From contig JBDKLF010000060.1 in assembly GCA_039795755.1 (NCBI GenBank), positions 1 through 20,748 of the forward strand: a stretch of 20,748 nucleotides of DNA. Reading direction: 5' to 3'. This document shows, in pieces, positions 6,645 through 14,919 of the stretch. How positions within the stretch are numbered: the first letter of the stretch is position 1; each line of letters starts with the position of its first letter. This DNA is from JANNXY01 sp039795755 (lineage in GTDB: Bacteria; Patescibacteriota; Minisyncoccia; Phycocordibacterales; CAIZIN01). The position numbers and the translations under genes are program-made. The notes under the pieces were generated by a model that was given only the letters and a program-made list of their open reading frames with translations, was not told the origin of the DNA and ran no database searches.

Positions 6645-6792
6645 CGTGAGTGTCTTTCATGCAGCATTCGCAGACTTTCTTGCCTGATCCACAAGGACAT
6701 GTTTCGTCCTTTCGGCAGCAATTACCTGCGAGCTTACCTGAACCACACTTACATGGCTGATCAAGACCGTTCATATCTAATGTCATTTCCAT
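6610..6792 (-). CDS. Double SEC-C zinc-binding mini-protein (60 aa)
   Basis: Two consecutive SEC-C motifs of form CxC-x8-CC are visible: Cys14, Cys16, Cys25, Cys26 and Cys32, Cys34, Cys43, Cys44, each with the CGSGK core. In SecA the same motif binds zinc and contacts SecB and the ribosome. Here it forms the whole protein, with a polar tail of about 16 residues. The start at 6792 is set by TATAAT seven bases upstream. The 3' end overlaps folC. The role is unknown; a protein- or ribosome-binding adaptor is inference. Confidence 0.85.
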   Translation of the reverse strand: MEMTLDMNGLDQPCKCGSGKLAGNCCRKDETCPCGSGKKVCECCMKDTHDADTTSSTENK

Positions 6793-6799
6793 AGGGTGG

Positions 6800-6827
6800 A
6801 TTATACTCCTCCCCTTACCGGCGTCAA
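6800..6827 (-). promoter_or_regulatory. Promoter of the SEC-C - folC - tatD unit (TTGACG / TATAAT)
   Basis: On the minus strand: TTGACG at 6822-6827, a 16-base spacer, a perfect TATAAT at 6800-6805, then seven bases to the ATG. It lies right after the metG stop (6829-6831). Confidence 0.7.
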
Positions 6828-6828
6828 A

Positions 6829-8292
6829 CTAGTCCTTCCGTGCAAAGAGTGGTGTCTCAGGTTTTTTGTTTTCCTTTAAAATATCTAATATTTTTTGACT
6901 TGTTGTAGGTATTATTGCTTTTAAATGACAAGCGATATCAGCTAATTTATCTATATAGTCACGCAAAATATCCTTTCCTTTTTCTAAATCTATTTTAATA
7001 ACTTTGAAAACTTGTTCATCAGAAATTCTCTTATCCAACACCGAAATATTTGTCCAGATAAATTTACATACCATGTTTATATCAAATACTTCAAAGTCAT
7101 TTGCCACAAAAGAATTAAATGGCTTTATTTCAACATCTTGAACAATCATGTTAACAATCTTTTTATCTAAATATTTTTCTGAAAGAGTTGTTATTCGAGA
7201 GACAAGATTCCCCAAACCATTTGCGAGACCTGAGTTGTAAGCATCCTTTACTCGATCTTTTGCGACCGGAGAATCTTCAAACGAACTGATTTCTCGAAGT
7301 ACAAAATATCGCAATGCATCTGTGCCATATTCATTCACAATTTCCATCGGATCTACGGTATTTCCAAGTGACTTAGACATTTTCACCCCACCTTCACCAA
7401 GCACAAATCCGTTCACAATAACATGATGACTATTCGGAATTTCTGCAGCCATAAGCATCGCTTGCCACATAATTGCCTGGAATCGAGTATTATCCTTTCC
7501 ACAATATTGTACCGGAGTACCTTTTAACCAAAACTTTGCGAAATCACCTTCAATATCTGGCCAATTCAATGTTGAAATATAATCCACCAAAGCATCGAAC
7601 CATACATACATTACATGCTCAGTATCTCCTGGAACTTCAATTCCCCATGGCATCTTTGACTTCAACCGTGAAATACTAAAGTCCTGCAATCCACCTTGAA
7701 CAAAAGATACTACTTCTCTCATGCGAATCTCAGGAATCACAAAATCAGGATTGTTTTTATAAAATTCAAGTAGCTTATCTTGAAACGCAGAGTACTTGAA
7801 GAAGTAATTTTCTTCATCAATAAGTTCAAGCTCACGATTCGGATGAATAGGACATTTACCATCTACCAATTCACTTTCATTCTTTTCTTCTTCACAACTC
7901 ACACAATACTTTCGTTTGTAATTCTTTTTGTAAATAAATCCATTATCAGCAACTTTTTTCCAGAATGCCTGAGCAGCAGTAATATGCTTCGCGTCAGTTG
8001 TTCGAATGAGGCGCAGTACCTCTGTATCAAGACCAAACGCGTGAACATAGTTCTTGAACTTTTCTGCATATTCATCAACATACGCCTGTGGTGTCTTCCC
8101 TGCCTTTGCAGCTGATTCAGCAATTTTCATTCCATGCTCATCTGTACCAGAATTAAAAAACACTTCATATCCACTTAGTTTTTTGTAGCGTGCAATCACA
8201 TCTGCACGAATTAACTCCATCGCATGTCCAAGATGCAGGTCAGCGTTCACATACGGCAAAGTTGAGGTGATGTAAAATGTTTTATCGGTCAT
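6829..8292 (-). CDS. metG: Methionyl-tRNA synthetase
   Basis: A class I synthetase charging tRNA-Met. The Rossmann-fold signature is HLGH (20-23), with VKMSKSLGN (303-311) as the KMSKS loop. The connective-peptide zinc knuckle has Cys130, Cys133, Cys147 and His150, the one-knuckle arrangement known from Thermus. Residues 350-480 form the anticodon-binding helical bundle. At 487 residues it ends there, without the C-terminal tRNA-binding domain found in E. coli. Its start overlaps the upstream permease gene by 11 bases. The last part (about 6840-7250) is distinctly AT-richer than the rest. Confidence 0.96.
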   Translation of the reverse strand: MTDKTFYITSTLPYVNADLHLGHAMELIRADVIARYKKLSGYEVFFNSGTDEHGMKIAESAAKAGKTPQAYVDEYAEKFKNYVHAFGLDTEVLRLIRTTDAKHITAAQAFWKKVADNGFIYKKNYKRKYCVSCEEEKNESELVDGKCPIHPNRELELIDEENYFFKYSAFQDKLLEFYKNNPDFVIPEIRMREVVSFVQGGLQDFSISRLKSKMPWGIEVPGDTEHVMYVWFDALVDYISTLNWPDIEGDFAKFWLKGTPVQYCGKDNTRFQAIMWQAMLMAAEIPNSHHVIVNGFVLGEGGVKMSKSLGNTVDPMEIVNEYGTDALRYFVLREISSFEDSPVAKDRVKDAYNSGLANGLGNLVSRITTLSEKYLDKKIVNMIVQDVEIKPFNSFVANDFEVFDINMVCKFIWTNISVLDKRISDEQVFKVIKIDLEKGKDILRDYIDKLADIACHLKAIIPTTSQKILDILKENKKPETPLFARKD

Positions 8293-9313
8293 ATTTTCGT
8301 TTTTCTATATCTGACAAAATTTCCATTAATACTGCAGTGAGTGGAACAGAGAGCAAGATTCCAAGAAATCCAGCGAGCTTGGCTCCAATTACCAACATAA
8401 GAATCGTAAGAATTGGTGGAATACCCACAATTTTCTTTACTACCAAGGGATAGAATAAATTACCTTCGAATTGCTGAATGATGACATAGAGACCGAGCAC
8501 TAATAGTCCAAGACTCACACCTCCCTGTAATACCGCAATAGTGACCGCAGGAATAAGTGCAATTACAATTCCGAAGAGTGGAATCAATTCCATTACTCCT
8601 GCAAAAACTGAAAGAAGCAAAGCATTATTAACCCCAAGCACTGAGAGTCCCATATAGGTAAGTACAGTAATGAGCAGTGCGAGTACGAATTGGCCCTGCA
8701 TCCAGAGACCAATCTTTTCTCGTGATCGTCTCCATAGTCCAATAATATATCCCTCATTTTGTAACGGGGTTACGATTTTCAAAAAATCAGCTACACCGTC
8801 TTTTTGAACTGAGAGATAGAACGAAAGTACAATAATAATAGTAAGTGAGACAATCCCTCCGAAGAGTCCTGAAATTGTTCCAAAGAATCCTGCGGTAAAC
8901 GAGGTTACATATGTATTGATAGATGAAATAATATCTTTAACTGAGAAAAATTGATTCAACGACTCGAATTGACCGAGTGGATTCCAGAGAGAGACACTTT
9001 CAGTATAGCTTGGTAATACACTGAAGAGCTGCAAAGTATCATTGAGCAATACTGGAAGAAATACTGAGAACAATCCCGCAAGTAAAACAAAGATTGCAAT
9101 ATAAATAAGCAATACTCCAATGGCTCGAGGAATCTTTCTCTTTTCAAAAAACTGCGCTCCTGGCTCAACCGCAGAAGCAATAACTACTGAGGTAATTACC
9201 ACAAGTGCAACATCTCGCAATTTCCAGAGTAAAAAGAACCCAATTCCTATAAGAATCGCCTTGAATATCGTACCCGCAGTTATAGTGATAGTAGTATGTC
9301 CTCCCTTTTCCAT
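8282..9313 (-). CDS. AI-2E family transporter (PerM/YdiK-like permease)
   Basis: A membrane protein of 343 residues with about seven or eight hydrophobic segments, the usual size of the family. The N-terminal pair (FKAILIGIGFFLLW, VALVVITSVVIASAVEP), the RKIPRAIGVLLIYI segment, a long amphipathic middle, and the conserved end VMELIPLFGIVIALIPA, YVIIQQFEGNLFYPLVV and GIPPILTILMLVIGAKLAG are characteristic. Members export AI-2 or act as Na+/H+ antiporters, but most are untested, so the substrate is unknown. It lies 12 bases after the peptidase gene and overlaps metG. A TATAGG six bases before the ATG could be an extra promoter. Confidence 0.9.
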   Translation of the reverse strand: MEKGGHTTITITAGTIFKAILIGIGFFLLWKLRDVALVVITSVVIASAVEPGAQFFEKRKIPRAIGVLLIYIAIFVLLAGLFSVFLPVLLNDTLQLFSVLPSYTESVSLWNPLGQFESLNQFFSVKDIISSINTYVTSFTAGFFGTISGLFGGIVSLTIIIVLSFYLSVQKDGVADFLKIVTPLQNEGYIIGLWRRSREKIGLWMQGQFVLALLITVLTYMGLSVLGVNNALLLSVFAGVMELIPLFGIVIALIPAVTIAVLQGGVSLGLLVLGLYVIIQQFEGNLFYPLVVKKIVGIPPILTILMLVIGAKLAGFLGILLSVPLTAVLMEILSDIEKRKYDR

Positions 9314-9325
9314 ATGTGTCCTATA

Positions 9326-10594
9326 CTAGCAGAGAAGCCCCTTCCATGCATCTTCTTTGCCTTGATGTGGACCAATCGCTGCTAGGTTAGCCTGTGCGAG
9401 GTCAAAGACATCTCGAGCAACTTGTTGTACCGCCTCCCGAGTAACACTTCTCACCTTTGCTTCGAATTGCTCCGGCGTAAGCACTTCTTCCTTATCGACT
9501 TCCTGAAATCCGTACCAATCAGCAAGTGCATCAGATGTTTCGAGACCGAGATACATATTGCCTATTTTGAAATCTTTAGCTTTTTGCAATTCTGCATCAG
9601 TCACTCCCTGCTCAGCAACTTCCTTGAGTATTACCAATGTCTCACGAATCGCTTCTTCAATCTTGTCATGAGCAACTCCTGCACGAATAGTAAATACCCC
9701 TGTATCATGTTCAAGATGTGTAGAGGTTCCAATGTAATAACATAATCCTAATTCCTCACGAATGCGATTGAACAATCGAGATGACATTCCATGCCCAAGA
9801 ATAGTTGAAAGTACCCCCAATGCCTTTCGCCGCTCGTCGTAACAATTGAATGTTCTAAATCCAAGAATGAAATGTGTTTGATCAGTTGCCTTGTCAAAAA
9901 TCTTTACTGCAGCACCCTTCTGATTATCAGTTACTTGTTCCATAGCGATTACTGATGCGGTAGCAAGTGTTCCAAAGAGCTCAGTCACCTGTCCTATTAC
10001 CTGCTGCTCATCGATGTTTCCTGAGACGATTACCATAGTCTTTGCGGGAATATAATGAGCAGTTCTGTAGGTAATGAGATCAGCTCGGGTGAAGCACTTC
10101 ACCGTCTCCTTGGTACCAATGACCGGTCTCCCTGCAGGATGATTTCCATAGAGTAATTCATCAAATGTCTGATAGACAATTCGCTCAGGTCGATCGCCAT
10201 TCATATTAATTTCTTCGATGACTACTCCTTTTTCTTTTTCAATTTCTTCTTCAGGCAAAGTTGCATTGAGATAGAGATCACTTACCATTTCGAGAATCTG
10301 TACACCTTTGTCCTTTGAAGCTTTTGCATAATATCCAGTATATGTTCCTGAAGTAAATGCATTATATTGCACACCCATTGATTCGAATTCAGTGGTTATT
10401 GCAAGTGCATTCGGACGCTTCGAAGTACCCTTGAAGCACATATGTTCGAGAAAATGTGAGATACCTGCTTTGTCCGCAGTCTCATAACGAGAACCAGCTT
10501 CTACTACCACCATAGCAGTTACCGTACCATTCTCTGGCATAGGCACCGTAATGATTCGCAAACCGTTTTCGAGTACTGTTTTGGTGAATTTCAT
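9326..10594 (-). CDS. M16-family zinc peptidase (processing-peptidase-like)
   Basis: The inverted zinc motif HFLEH (His47, Glu50, His51) and the downstream glutamate in GVVIEEINM (about 127) are intact, so the enzyme should be active. Flanking signatures AGSRYET and FKGTSKR match the beta subunit of mitochondrial processing peptidase and bacterial PqqL/YmxG-type members. The C-terminal half is the usual catalytically inert M16 domain (LGHGMSSRLFNRIREELGL). At 422 residues it is a single two-domain subunit that should dimerise. No signal peptide is seen, so it is probably cytoplasmic. It heads a unit with the AI-2E permease and metG. Confidence 0.93.
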   Translation of the reverse strand: MKFTKTVLENGLRIITVPMPENGTVTAMVVVEAGSRYETADKAGISHFLEHMCFKGTSKRPNALAITTEFESMGVQYNAFTSGTYTGYYAKASKDKGVQILEMVSDLYLNATLPEEEIEKEKGVVIEEINMNGDRPERIVYQTFDELLYGNHPAGRPVIGTKETVKCFTRADLITYRTAHYIPAKTMVIVSGNIDEQQVIGQVTELFGTLATASVIAMEQVTDNQKGAAVKIFDKATDQTHFILGFRTFNCYDERRKALGVLSTILGHGMSSRLFNRIREELGLCYYIGTSTHLEHDTGVFTIRAGVAHDKIEEAIRETLVILKEVAEQGVTDAELQKAKDFKIGNMYLGLETSDALADWYGFQEVDKEEVLTPEQFEAKVRSVTREAVQQVARDVFDLAQANLAAIGPHQGKEDAWKGLLC

Positions 10595-10600
10595 AGGTAG

Positions 10601-10623
10601 AGTCTAACACAATTTGTTATACT
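10601..10623. promoter_or_regulatory. Interlocked divergent -10 boxes between the M16 peptidase and GtrA-like genes
   Basis: The 35-base gap has TAGACT on the minus strand (10601-10606) and TATACT on the plus strand (10618-10623), each exactly six bases before its ATG. With normal spacing each -35 region would overlap the other gene's start codon, so polymerase could occupy only one promoter at a time. No good -35 hexamer is seen for either. Confidence 0.5.
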
Positions 10624-10629
10624 TTTTGT

Positions 10630-11013
10630 ATGAATACTTTTTCGCGTTTTATTAAGTACGGAGTTGCTGGCGGTGGTGCATTTATACTTGATTTTGCCCT
10701 ACTCTATATGCTCCTTACATACACTCATCTGCATTATGTATTCTCAATAACAATTGCATTCATCTTTGGTACTCTGGTGAATTACAGTATCAACCGTATC
10801 TATACCTTCAATGATTCAGAACAACATATAGGAAAAGGATATCTGTATTTCTTGATTATTGCAGCTGTAGGTATTGTACTCACGATTCTTTTTGTGCATC
10901 TTCTTATTACGTACTTACACATCAGTGTACTCACTTCGCGAATCATCGCTGCAGGACTGGTGTATATATGGAGTTTCCTTGCCAATCATTTCTTGAACTT
11001 CAAGACAAAATAA
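10630..11013 (+). CDS. GtrA-like membrane protein
   Basis: This 127-residue protein with four membrane segments matches the GtrA family: an N-terminal FIKYGVAGGGAFILDFALLYMLL, then FIFGTLVNYSINRIYTF with the conserved NY-N-F pattern, and a last segment ending WSFLANHFLNFKTK. GtrA proteins help move polyprenyl-linked sugars across the membrane for O-antigen or cell-wall glycans. No glycosyltransferase partner is nearby. The start is fixed by TATACT six bases before the ATG. Confidence 0.88.
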   Translation: MNTFSRFIKYGVAGGGAFILDFALLYMLLTYTHLHYVFSITIAFIFGTLVNYSINRIYTFNDSEQHIGKGYLYFLIIAAVGIVLTILFVHLLITYLHISVLTSRIIAAGLVYIWSFLANHFLNFKTK

Positions 11014-11041
11014 AAATCACTTACCTCAAAGGTCTCGTGAT
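11011..11041 (-). terminator. Intrinsic terminator at the end of the ileS-glyS cluster
   Basis: On the minus strand two stacked stems (ATCAC/GTGAT outside, ACCT/AGGT inside a CAA/TTG loop, with a small internal loop) are followed by TTTTTATTTT. The TGA of the 11026 gene lies inside the hairpin. The T-run overlaps the stop of the convergent GtrA-like gene. Confidence 0.5.
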
Positions 11042-11484
11042 ATATGATCGATTTCTTTTCTTAATCTTGCTCGATACCGACGAGTAACTTCCCACCCATG
11101 TCTCATTCCCTCGAGATAGAATGAATTACTTGTAATGTCATACATGAGAACCTCCTTCCATTCGTTGTTCTCAATATCAAACAATCGAAGCATCCACTTT
11201 CTCTTCTGTTCAATGGTAAGCTTCCCTGTTGTAAAAAGATGAAAAAGATTGAAGCACCTAAAGGTATACGCATCTTCAAGGTCAATGATAAACTTAACTG
11301 TTTTACACTCCTTTCTCTTCTCACTCACCAAGAATCCTGTCTGATGTAATGACCACACATACCTCTCGAGGCTCACCCTGTAATACTTTCTCGCTTCTGG
11401 GAGAATAAACGAATCAGCAGGTGTTGGAAAAATTTCAAAATCGACCATCCACACATACTCTGTATTGTCTGGATGATTATTCAT
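11026..11484 (-). CDS. Uncharacterised protein (152 aa)
   Basis: A soluble, aromatic- and charge-rich protein; no family is recognised. Features include YVWMVDFEIFPTPADSF near the N-terminus, a central KFIIDLEDAYTFRCFNLF, and a basic C-terminus (TRRYRARLRKEIDHI). The frame also has GTG at 11514, adding ten residues, but ATG 11484 is preferred as a normal start codon. It is the last gene of the minus-strand cluster, 55 bases after glyS, and ends inside the terminator hairpin. Confidence 0.6.
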   Translation of the reverse strand: MNNHPDNTEYVWMVDFEIFPTPADSFILPEARKYYRVSLERYVWSLHQTGFLVSEKRKECKTVKFIIDLEDAYTFRCFNLFHLFTTGKLTIEQKRKWMLRLFDIENNEWKEVLMYDITSNSFYLEGMRHGWEVTRRYRARLRKEIDHISRDL

Positions 11485-11539
11485 AGGTCCATCACACACA
11501 CTACGCCTATTCACTACAAAATCAAGTAACCCCCAGATA

Positions 11540-12928
11540 CTACATCTTCCCTTCTACATATGTAATCAATTGATCAATAGCGATTCTTTCTTGCTTTCCT
11601 GTATCACGATCACGAATCGTTACGGTGTTGAGGAGCTCTGGATGTTCACCAAGTGTATCGAAGTCTACTGTCACACAGAACGGTGTACCAATCTCATCCT
11701 GACGTCGGTAGCGCTTTCCGACACTTCCTGACTCATCATACATCACTGCTCCAAATGCTTTCTTGAGCATTACATAAACCTCCTTTGCCTTACCTGTGAG
11801 TTCAACTTTATTCTTGAGTAATGGAAATACTGCAACCTTAACAGGTGCAACCTTTGGTGAGAGTTTGAGATATGTTCGTACTTCCCCATCCATTTCGTCT
11901 TCAGTGTACGCATTAGTAAGAATTGCCAACACGGTTCGATCAACACCGAATGAAGGTTCGATAACATGCGGGATATAACGAGTCTTTGTTTCTTCGTCGA
12001 AGTATGAGAGCTCAGCACCAGAATCCTTAGTGTGTGCACCGAGGTCATAGTCAGTTCGATATGCCAGACCGTACAATTCTTTCTTTCCAAATGGATAGTC
12101 AAATTCGAAATCAATGGTTCGCTTCGAATAGTGTGCTCGATCACCATCAGCTACCTCCAATTCATGTACTTTGTCTTGAGCAAGACCAATGTCTTGAGTA
12201 TATACCCATACCTCCTTACGAAATTCTTCGAATGATGCAGCCCAGTCTTCTGGTTTTACAAAATACTCAATTTCCATCTGTTCGAATTCTCGTGTACGAA
12301 AAGTGAAGTCTCGTGGAGAAATTTCGTTACGAAATGCTTTACCAATCTGACCCATACCAAAAGGAAGCTTCGGATGGAATGAATCAATAATATTTTTGAA
12401 ATTCACAAACATTCCCTGCGCTGTCTCAGGTCGTAGATAAGAGATTGAAGTATCATCCTGAATAGCGCCCACATGTGTCTGGAACATCATGTTGAATTGG
12501 CGAACTTCACCAAGTTTGTTCCCTTCTGGACTCTTAAGATTTTTCTCCTTGATGAGTGCATCCATCTGTTCAAGCTTCAAGCCCTTAGTATCAATTCCAT
12601 TATCTTCAAGGAGATGATCTGCTCGATATCGCTTCTTTGTTGCAAGATCTTCAACCAAAGGATCAGAGAATCCTCCTACATGCCCTGATGCTTTCCACAC
12701 ATTCTGATTCATGAGAATTGCTGCATCGAATCCATACATATCTTCACGATCAGTAACGAATCGCTTCCACCATAATGTCTTCACATTATTCTTGAGTGCA
12801 ACACCAAGAGGACCATAGTCCCAACTACCTCCAAGACCTCCGTAGATTTCTGATCCTTGATAGATGAACCCTCGCTGTTTGCAGAGGGATATGAGCTTTT
12901 CCATTACATTTTGTTCTTCTTTTTTCAT
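11540..12928 (-). CDS. glyS: Glycyl-tRNA synthetase, single-chain (dimeric alpha2) type
   Basis: A class II synthetase charging tRNA-Gly. Residues 19-55 hold the GlyRS start (RGFIYQGSEIYGGLGGSWDYGPLG). Motif 2 is FRNEISPRDFTFRTREFEQME (199-219) and motif 3 GVDRTVLAILTNAY (328-341). RPETAQGMF (166-174) is the glycine-site loop. The anticodon-binding domain is at about 360-462 (VAVFPL, GKRYRRQDEIGTPFCVTVD). At 462 residues it is the compact form used by archaea, eukaryotes and many bacteria, not the alpha2beta2 glyQ/glyS enzyme. It is in the ileS-recO-surface-protein row. Confidence 0.96.
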   Translation of the reverse strand: MKKEEQNVMEKLISLCKQRGFIYQGSEIYGGLGGSWDYGPLGVALKNNVKTLWWKRFVTDREDMYGFDAAILMNQNVWKASGHVGGFSDPLVEDLATKKRYRADHLLEDNGIDTKGLKLEQMDALIKEKNLKSPEGNKLGEVRQFNMMFQTHVGAIQDDTSISYLRPETAQGMFVNFKNIIDSFHPKLPFGMGQIGKAFRNEISPRDFTFRTREFEQMEIEYFVKPEDWAASFEEFRKEVWVYTQDIGLAQDKVHELEVADGDRAHYSKRTIDFEFDYPFGKKELYGLAYRTDYDLGAHTKDSGAELSYFDEETKTRYIPHVIEPSFGVDRTVLAILTNAYTEDEMDGEVRTYLKLSPKVAPVKVAVFPLLKNKVELTGKAKEVYVMLKKAFGAVMYDESGSVGKRYRRQDEIGTPFCVTVDFDTLGEHPELLNTVTIRDRDTGKQERIAIDQLITYVEGKM

Positions 12929-12963
12929 GGTGTTATGTTGTACTGGCTAGATTAGCATATTTC

Positions 12964-14895
12964 CTATTCCCCACCAACTTTCTCCATTGTCGCCACAAAA
13001 CTCGGATCCTGCGTCAGTCGTGTGGTAATTTCTCCACCGAATCCCATATTCATATCTTCATTAGTTGAAGTATCACGCCCGCCATAACTTACATTTCCCA
13101 CAAGCATTGGCACATCACCCACTTGGTTCGTACTTGGGAATAGTGTCACCTGGAACGCTACCTCTCGAGAAGGACGTGTATATCCGGTACCGGCTGGAAT
13201 CGTTCCTGGATTCCACGTAATCTTGCGAGTAGTCTCATCATAGGTCACACGATCACTTGCTGGTGAATATTTATTATTCCATGACATATAAGGAGGGAGA
13301 TACCCAACCACCTGCGCATTTGAAACATCATTCGATCCGTTAGTAAGCGTCCAGACAACGGTATAACTTGTACTCGTCTCAGGCATTGGTGGCAATGGAC
13401 CAGTGTTTACGAAAGGGCCGATATAGTAGACCGACTTTGCACTGAATCCGAGCTCAGTTGCAACTTTGATTTTTTGGGCAACAGAAGATTTGATTTCTTC
13501 TGGTACTCCTGTCTGTGAAGGTCTTCGTGCAGAGAGTGACACATCGAGATTCACCTCAGGATTCTTGGTAAGCGCTGCATAATCAGCAAAGTCCAATACT
13601 CCCAATTCGAAGTCTAATACTCCCGATTGTCCATCATCAATCTTTGCGAATTCAGGATTGGTGGTCTTGTTCCAAATAATTTTGTGTTCTGAAGAACGGA
13701 AGAAACCTTTGTCGGCAGAAATAATCTTGTTATTAAGTGCAGTACCAGTGAGGTCGAGCTCGATTCCTACATCAGTAAGCGGTCCACCTGAATTGTTCTG
13801 CCATGCAATAGTCCCCTTCACCACATCTCCCGCTTCAACCACTGTTCCATTCTTAAAGATAAGATCAGCACTGAGGAAGGGCTTCACGATAGAAACTTTT
13901 TCTAATGAGCTCGCATAGATATTTGAAATTTGTGTCGTATCGAATTGATCAGCAACACCTGCACTGAATCGAATGAATCGATCAGTATTTGATTCCCCAC
14001 TAAATATTCCCTTGATCTTGATGGTTTGTGACTGACGTGGTTCAAGTACTTTGATAAGCCATCCATTCTCAGCATATGTCGTATTTGGTGTTGCACTTAC
14101 GAACTGAAATCCTTGAGGAAATTCCGCCTTCACCAACATGTCAGTAATAGGCGCATCGGTGTTCGATCTGATATGTAAGGTAAGTGTTGTCTCTTGTCCG
14201 GCAATTGATTCACTAAGTGTGTCGAGCGTAAATTCAATAGGACCAGACTCAATCAACACATCAACTTTCTTTTCTTTATTAAAAATTGCATTCGAGTTAG
14301 GAGTACGGTACACCGCTTCAGCAAGAATTGACTGCTTCTGCTGTGACTCTCCAAAGAGCACCGCAGTAATCGTTCGTGTCACTGTCTGTCCTGGCTCGAT
14401 GGTTCCTAGCCCCTCTCGATAGGTTCCAATGTCTTCATCAGGTACGTCAGATTTTTTGGTTCCTTGTGGGTATTGCACCACGAGATCCACGAGCTCGAGT
14501 GCGAATGAATTAGTATTAGTAATACTTACTTCGAGTGGGTACGGTGTTCCTGCAGGAGCAGAGACAGGACCGGTGACTGAAATGTCTACTTTGGAAGCAG
14601 TATCTCCTTTGTTCACAATATAGAACCATGCAAATCCAAATGATGCAGCAGCGAACAAGAATGCAATGATAAAGAATACCCATGCTCCTTTACCTTTTGC
14701 TTGAGGTGCTTCGTATTCAACTTCTTCAGGAACTTCTTCCTCTTGCCATGCTCGAGGCACTGATCCTTGAAATGTTCCCAATGGTCGTACTTTTTTATTC
14801 ACCACTGAAGGAGTGTTAGGTGAATAGAGCTTTTGTGACAAACTCTCGAGTCGATCATTATGTGATTCAGGCTTTTGATTCCCTGGTGATAGCAT
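12964..14895 (-). CDS. Large membrane-anchored surface protein with Ig-like/DUF11-type repeats
   Basis: The protein has 643 residues from ATG 14895, six bases after TATAAT; the GTG just upstream is not needed. A cytoplasmic N-terminus of about 70 residues, polar and Glu-rich near its end (EEEVPEEVEYE), precedes one membrane segment (WVFFIIAFLFAAASFGFAWFYI). The remaining 540 residues are beta-rich, Thr/Asn/Pro-rich and nearly Cys-free. They look like a string of immunoglobulin-like domains: each has a GPV-type start, a T-N/S-N motif and a W-P-T-Y or D-T ending, for example SITNTNSFALELVDLVVQYP, LHIRSNTDAPITDMLVKAEF and VVWTLTNGSNDVSNAQVVGYLP. This repeat pattern resembles DUF11-like conserved-repeat domains. 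A structural or adhesive role is inference. Confidence 0.75.
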   Translation of the reverse strand: MLSPGNQKPESHNDRLESLSQKLYSPNTPSVVNKKVRPLGTFQGSVPRAWQEEEVPEEVEYEAPQAKGKGAWVFFIIAFLFAAASFGFAWFYIVNKGDTASKVDISVTGPVSAPAGTPYPLEVSITNTNSFALELVDLVVQYPQGTKKSDVPDEDIGTYREGLGTIEPGQTVTRTITAVLFGESQQKQSILAEAVYRTPNSNAIFNKEKKVDVLIESGPIEFTLDTLSESIAGQETTLTLHIRSNTDAPITDMLVKAEFPQGFQFVSATPNTTYAENGWLIKVLEPRQSQTIKIKGIFSGESNTDRFIRFSAGVADQFDTTQISNIYASSLEKVSIVKPFLSADLIFKNGTVVEAGDVVKGTIAWQNNSGGPLTDVGIELDLTGTALNNKIISADKGFFRSSEHKIIWNKTTNPEFAKIDDGQSGVLDFELGVLDFADYAALTKNPEVNLDVSLSARRPSQTGVPEEIKSSVAQKIKVATELGFSAKSVYYIGPFVNTGPLPPMPETSTSYTVVWTLTNGSNDVSNAQVVGYLPPYMSWNNKYSPASDRVTYDETTRKITWNPGTIPAGTGYTRPSREVAFQVTLFPSTNQVGDVPMLVGNVSYGGRDTSTNEDMNMGFGGEITTRLTQDPSFVATMEKVGGE

Positions 14896-14901
14896 CACAA
14901 A

Positions 14902-14907
14902 ATTATA
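14902..14907 (-). promoter_or_regulatory. -10 box of the surface-protein gene
   Basis: A perfect TATAAT on the minus strand, six bases before ATG at 14895. No good -35 was found. It would give a leaderless mRNA starting inside the recO-surface protein junction. Confidence 0.5.
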
Positions 14908-14919
14908 TCATATCAAGCA

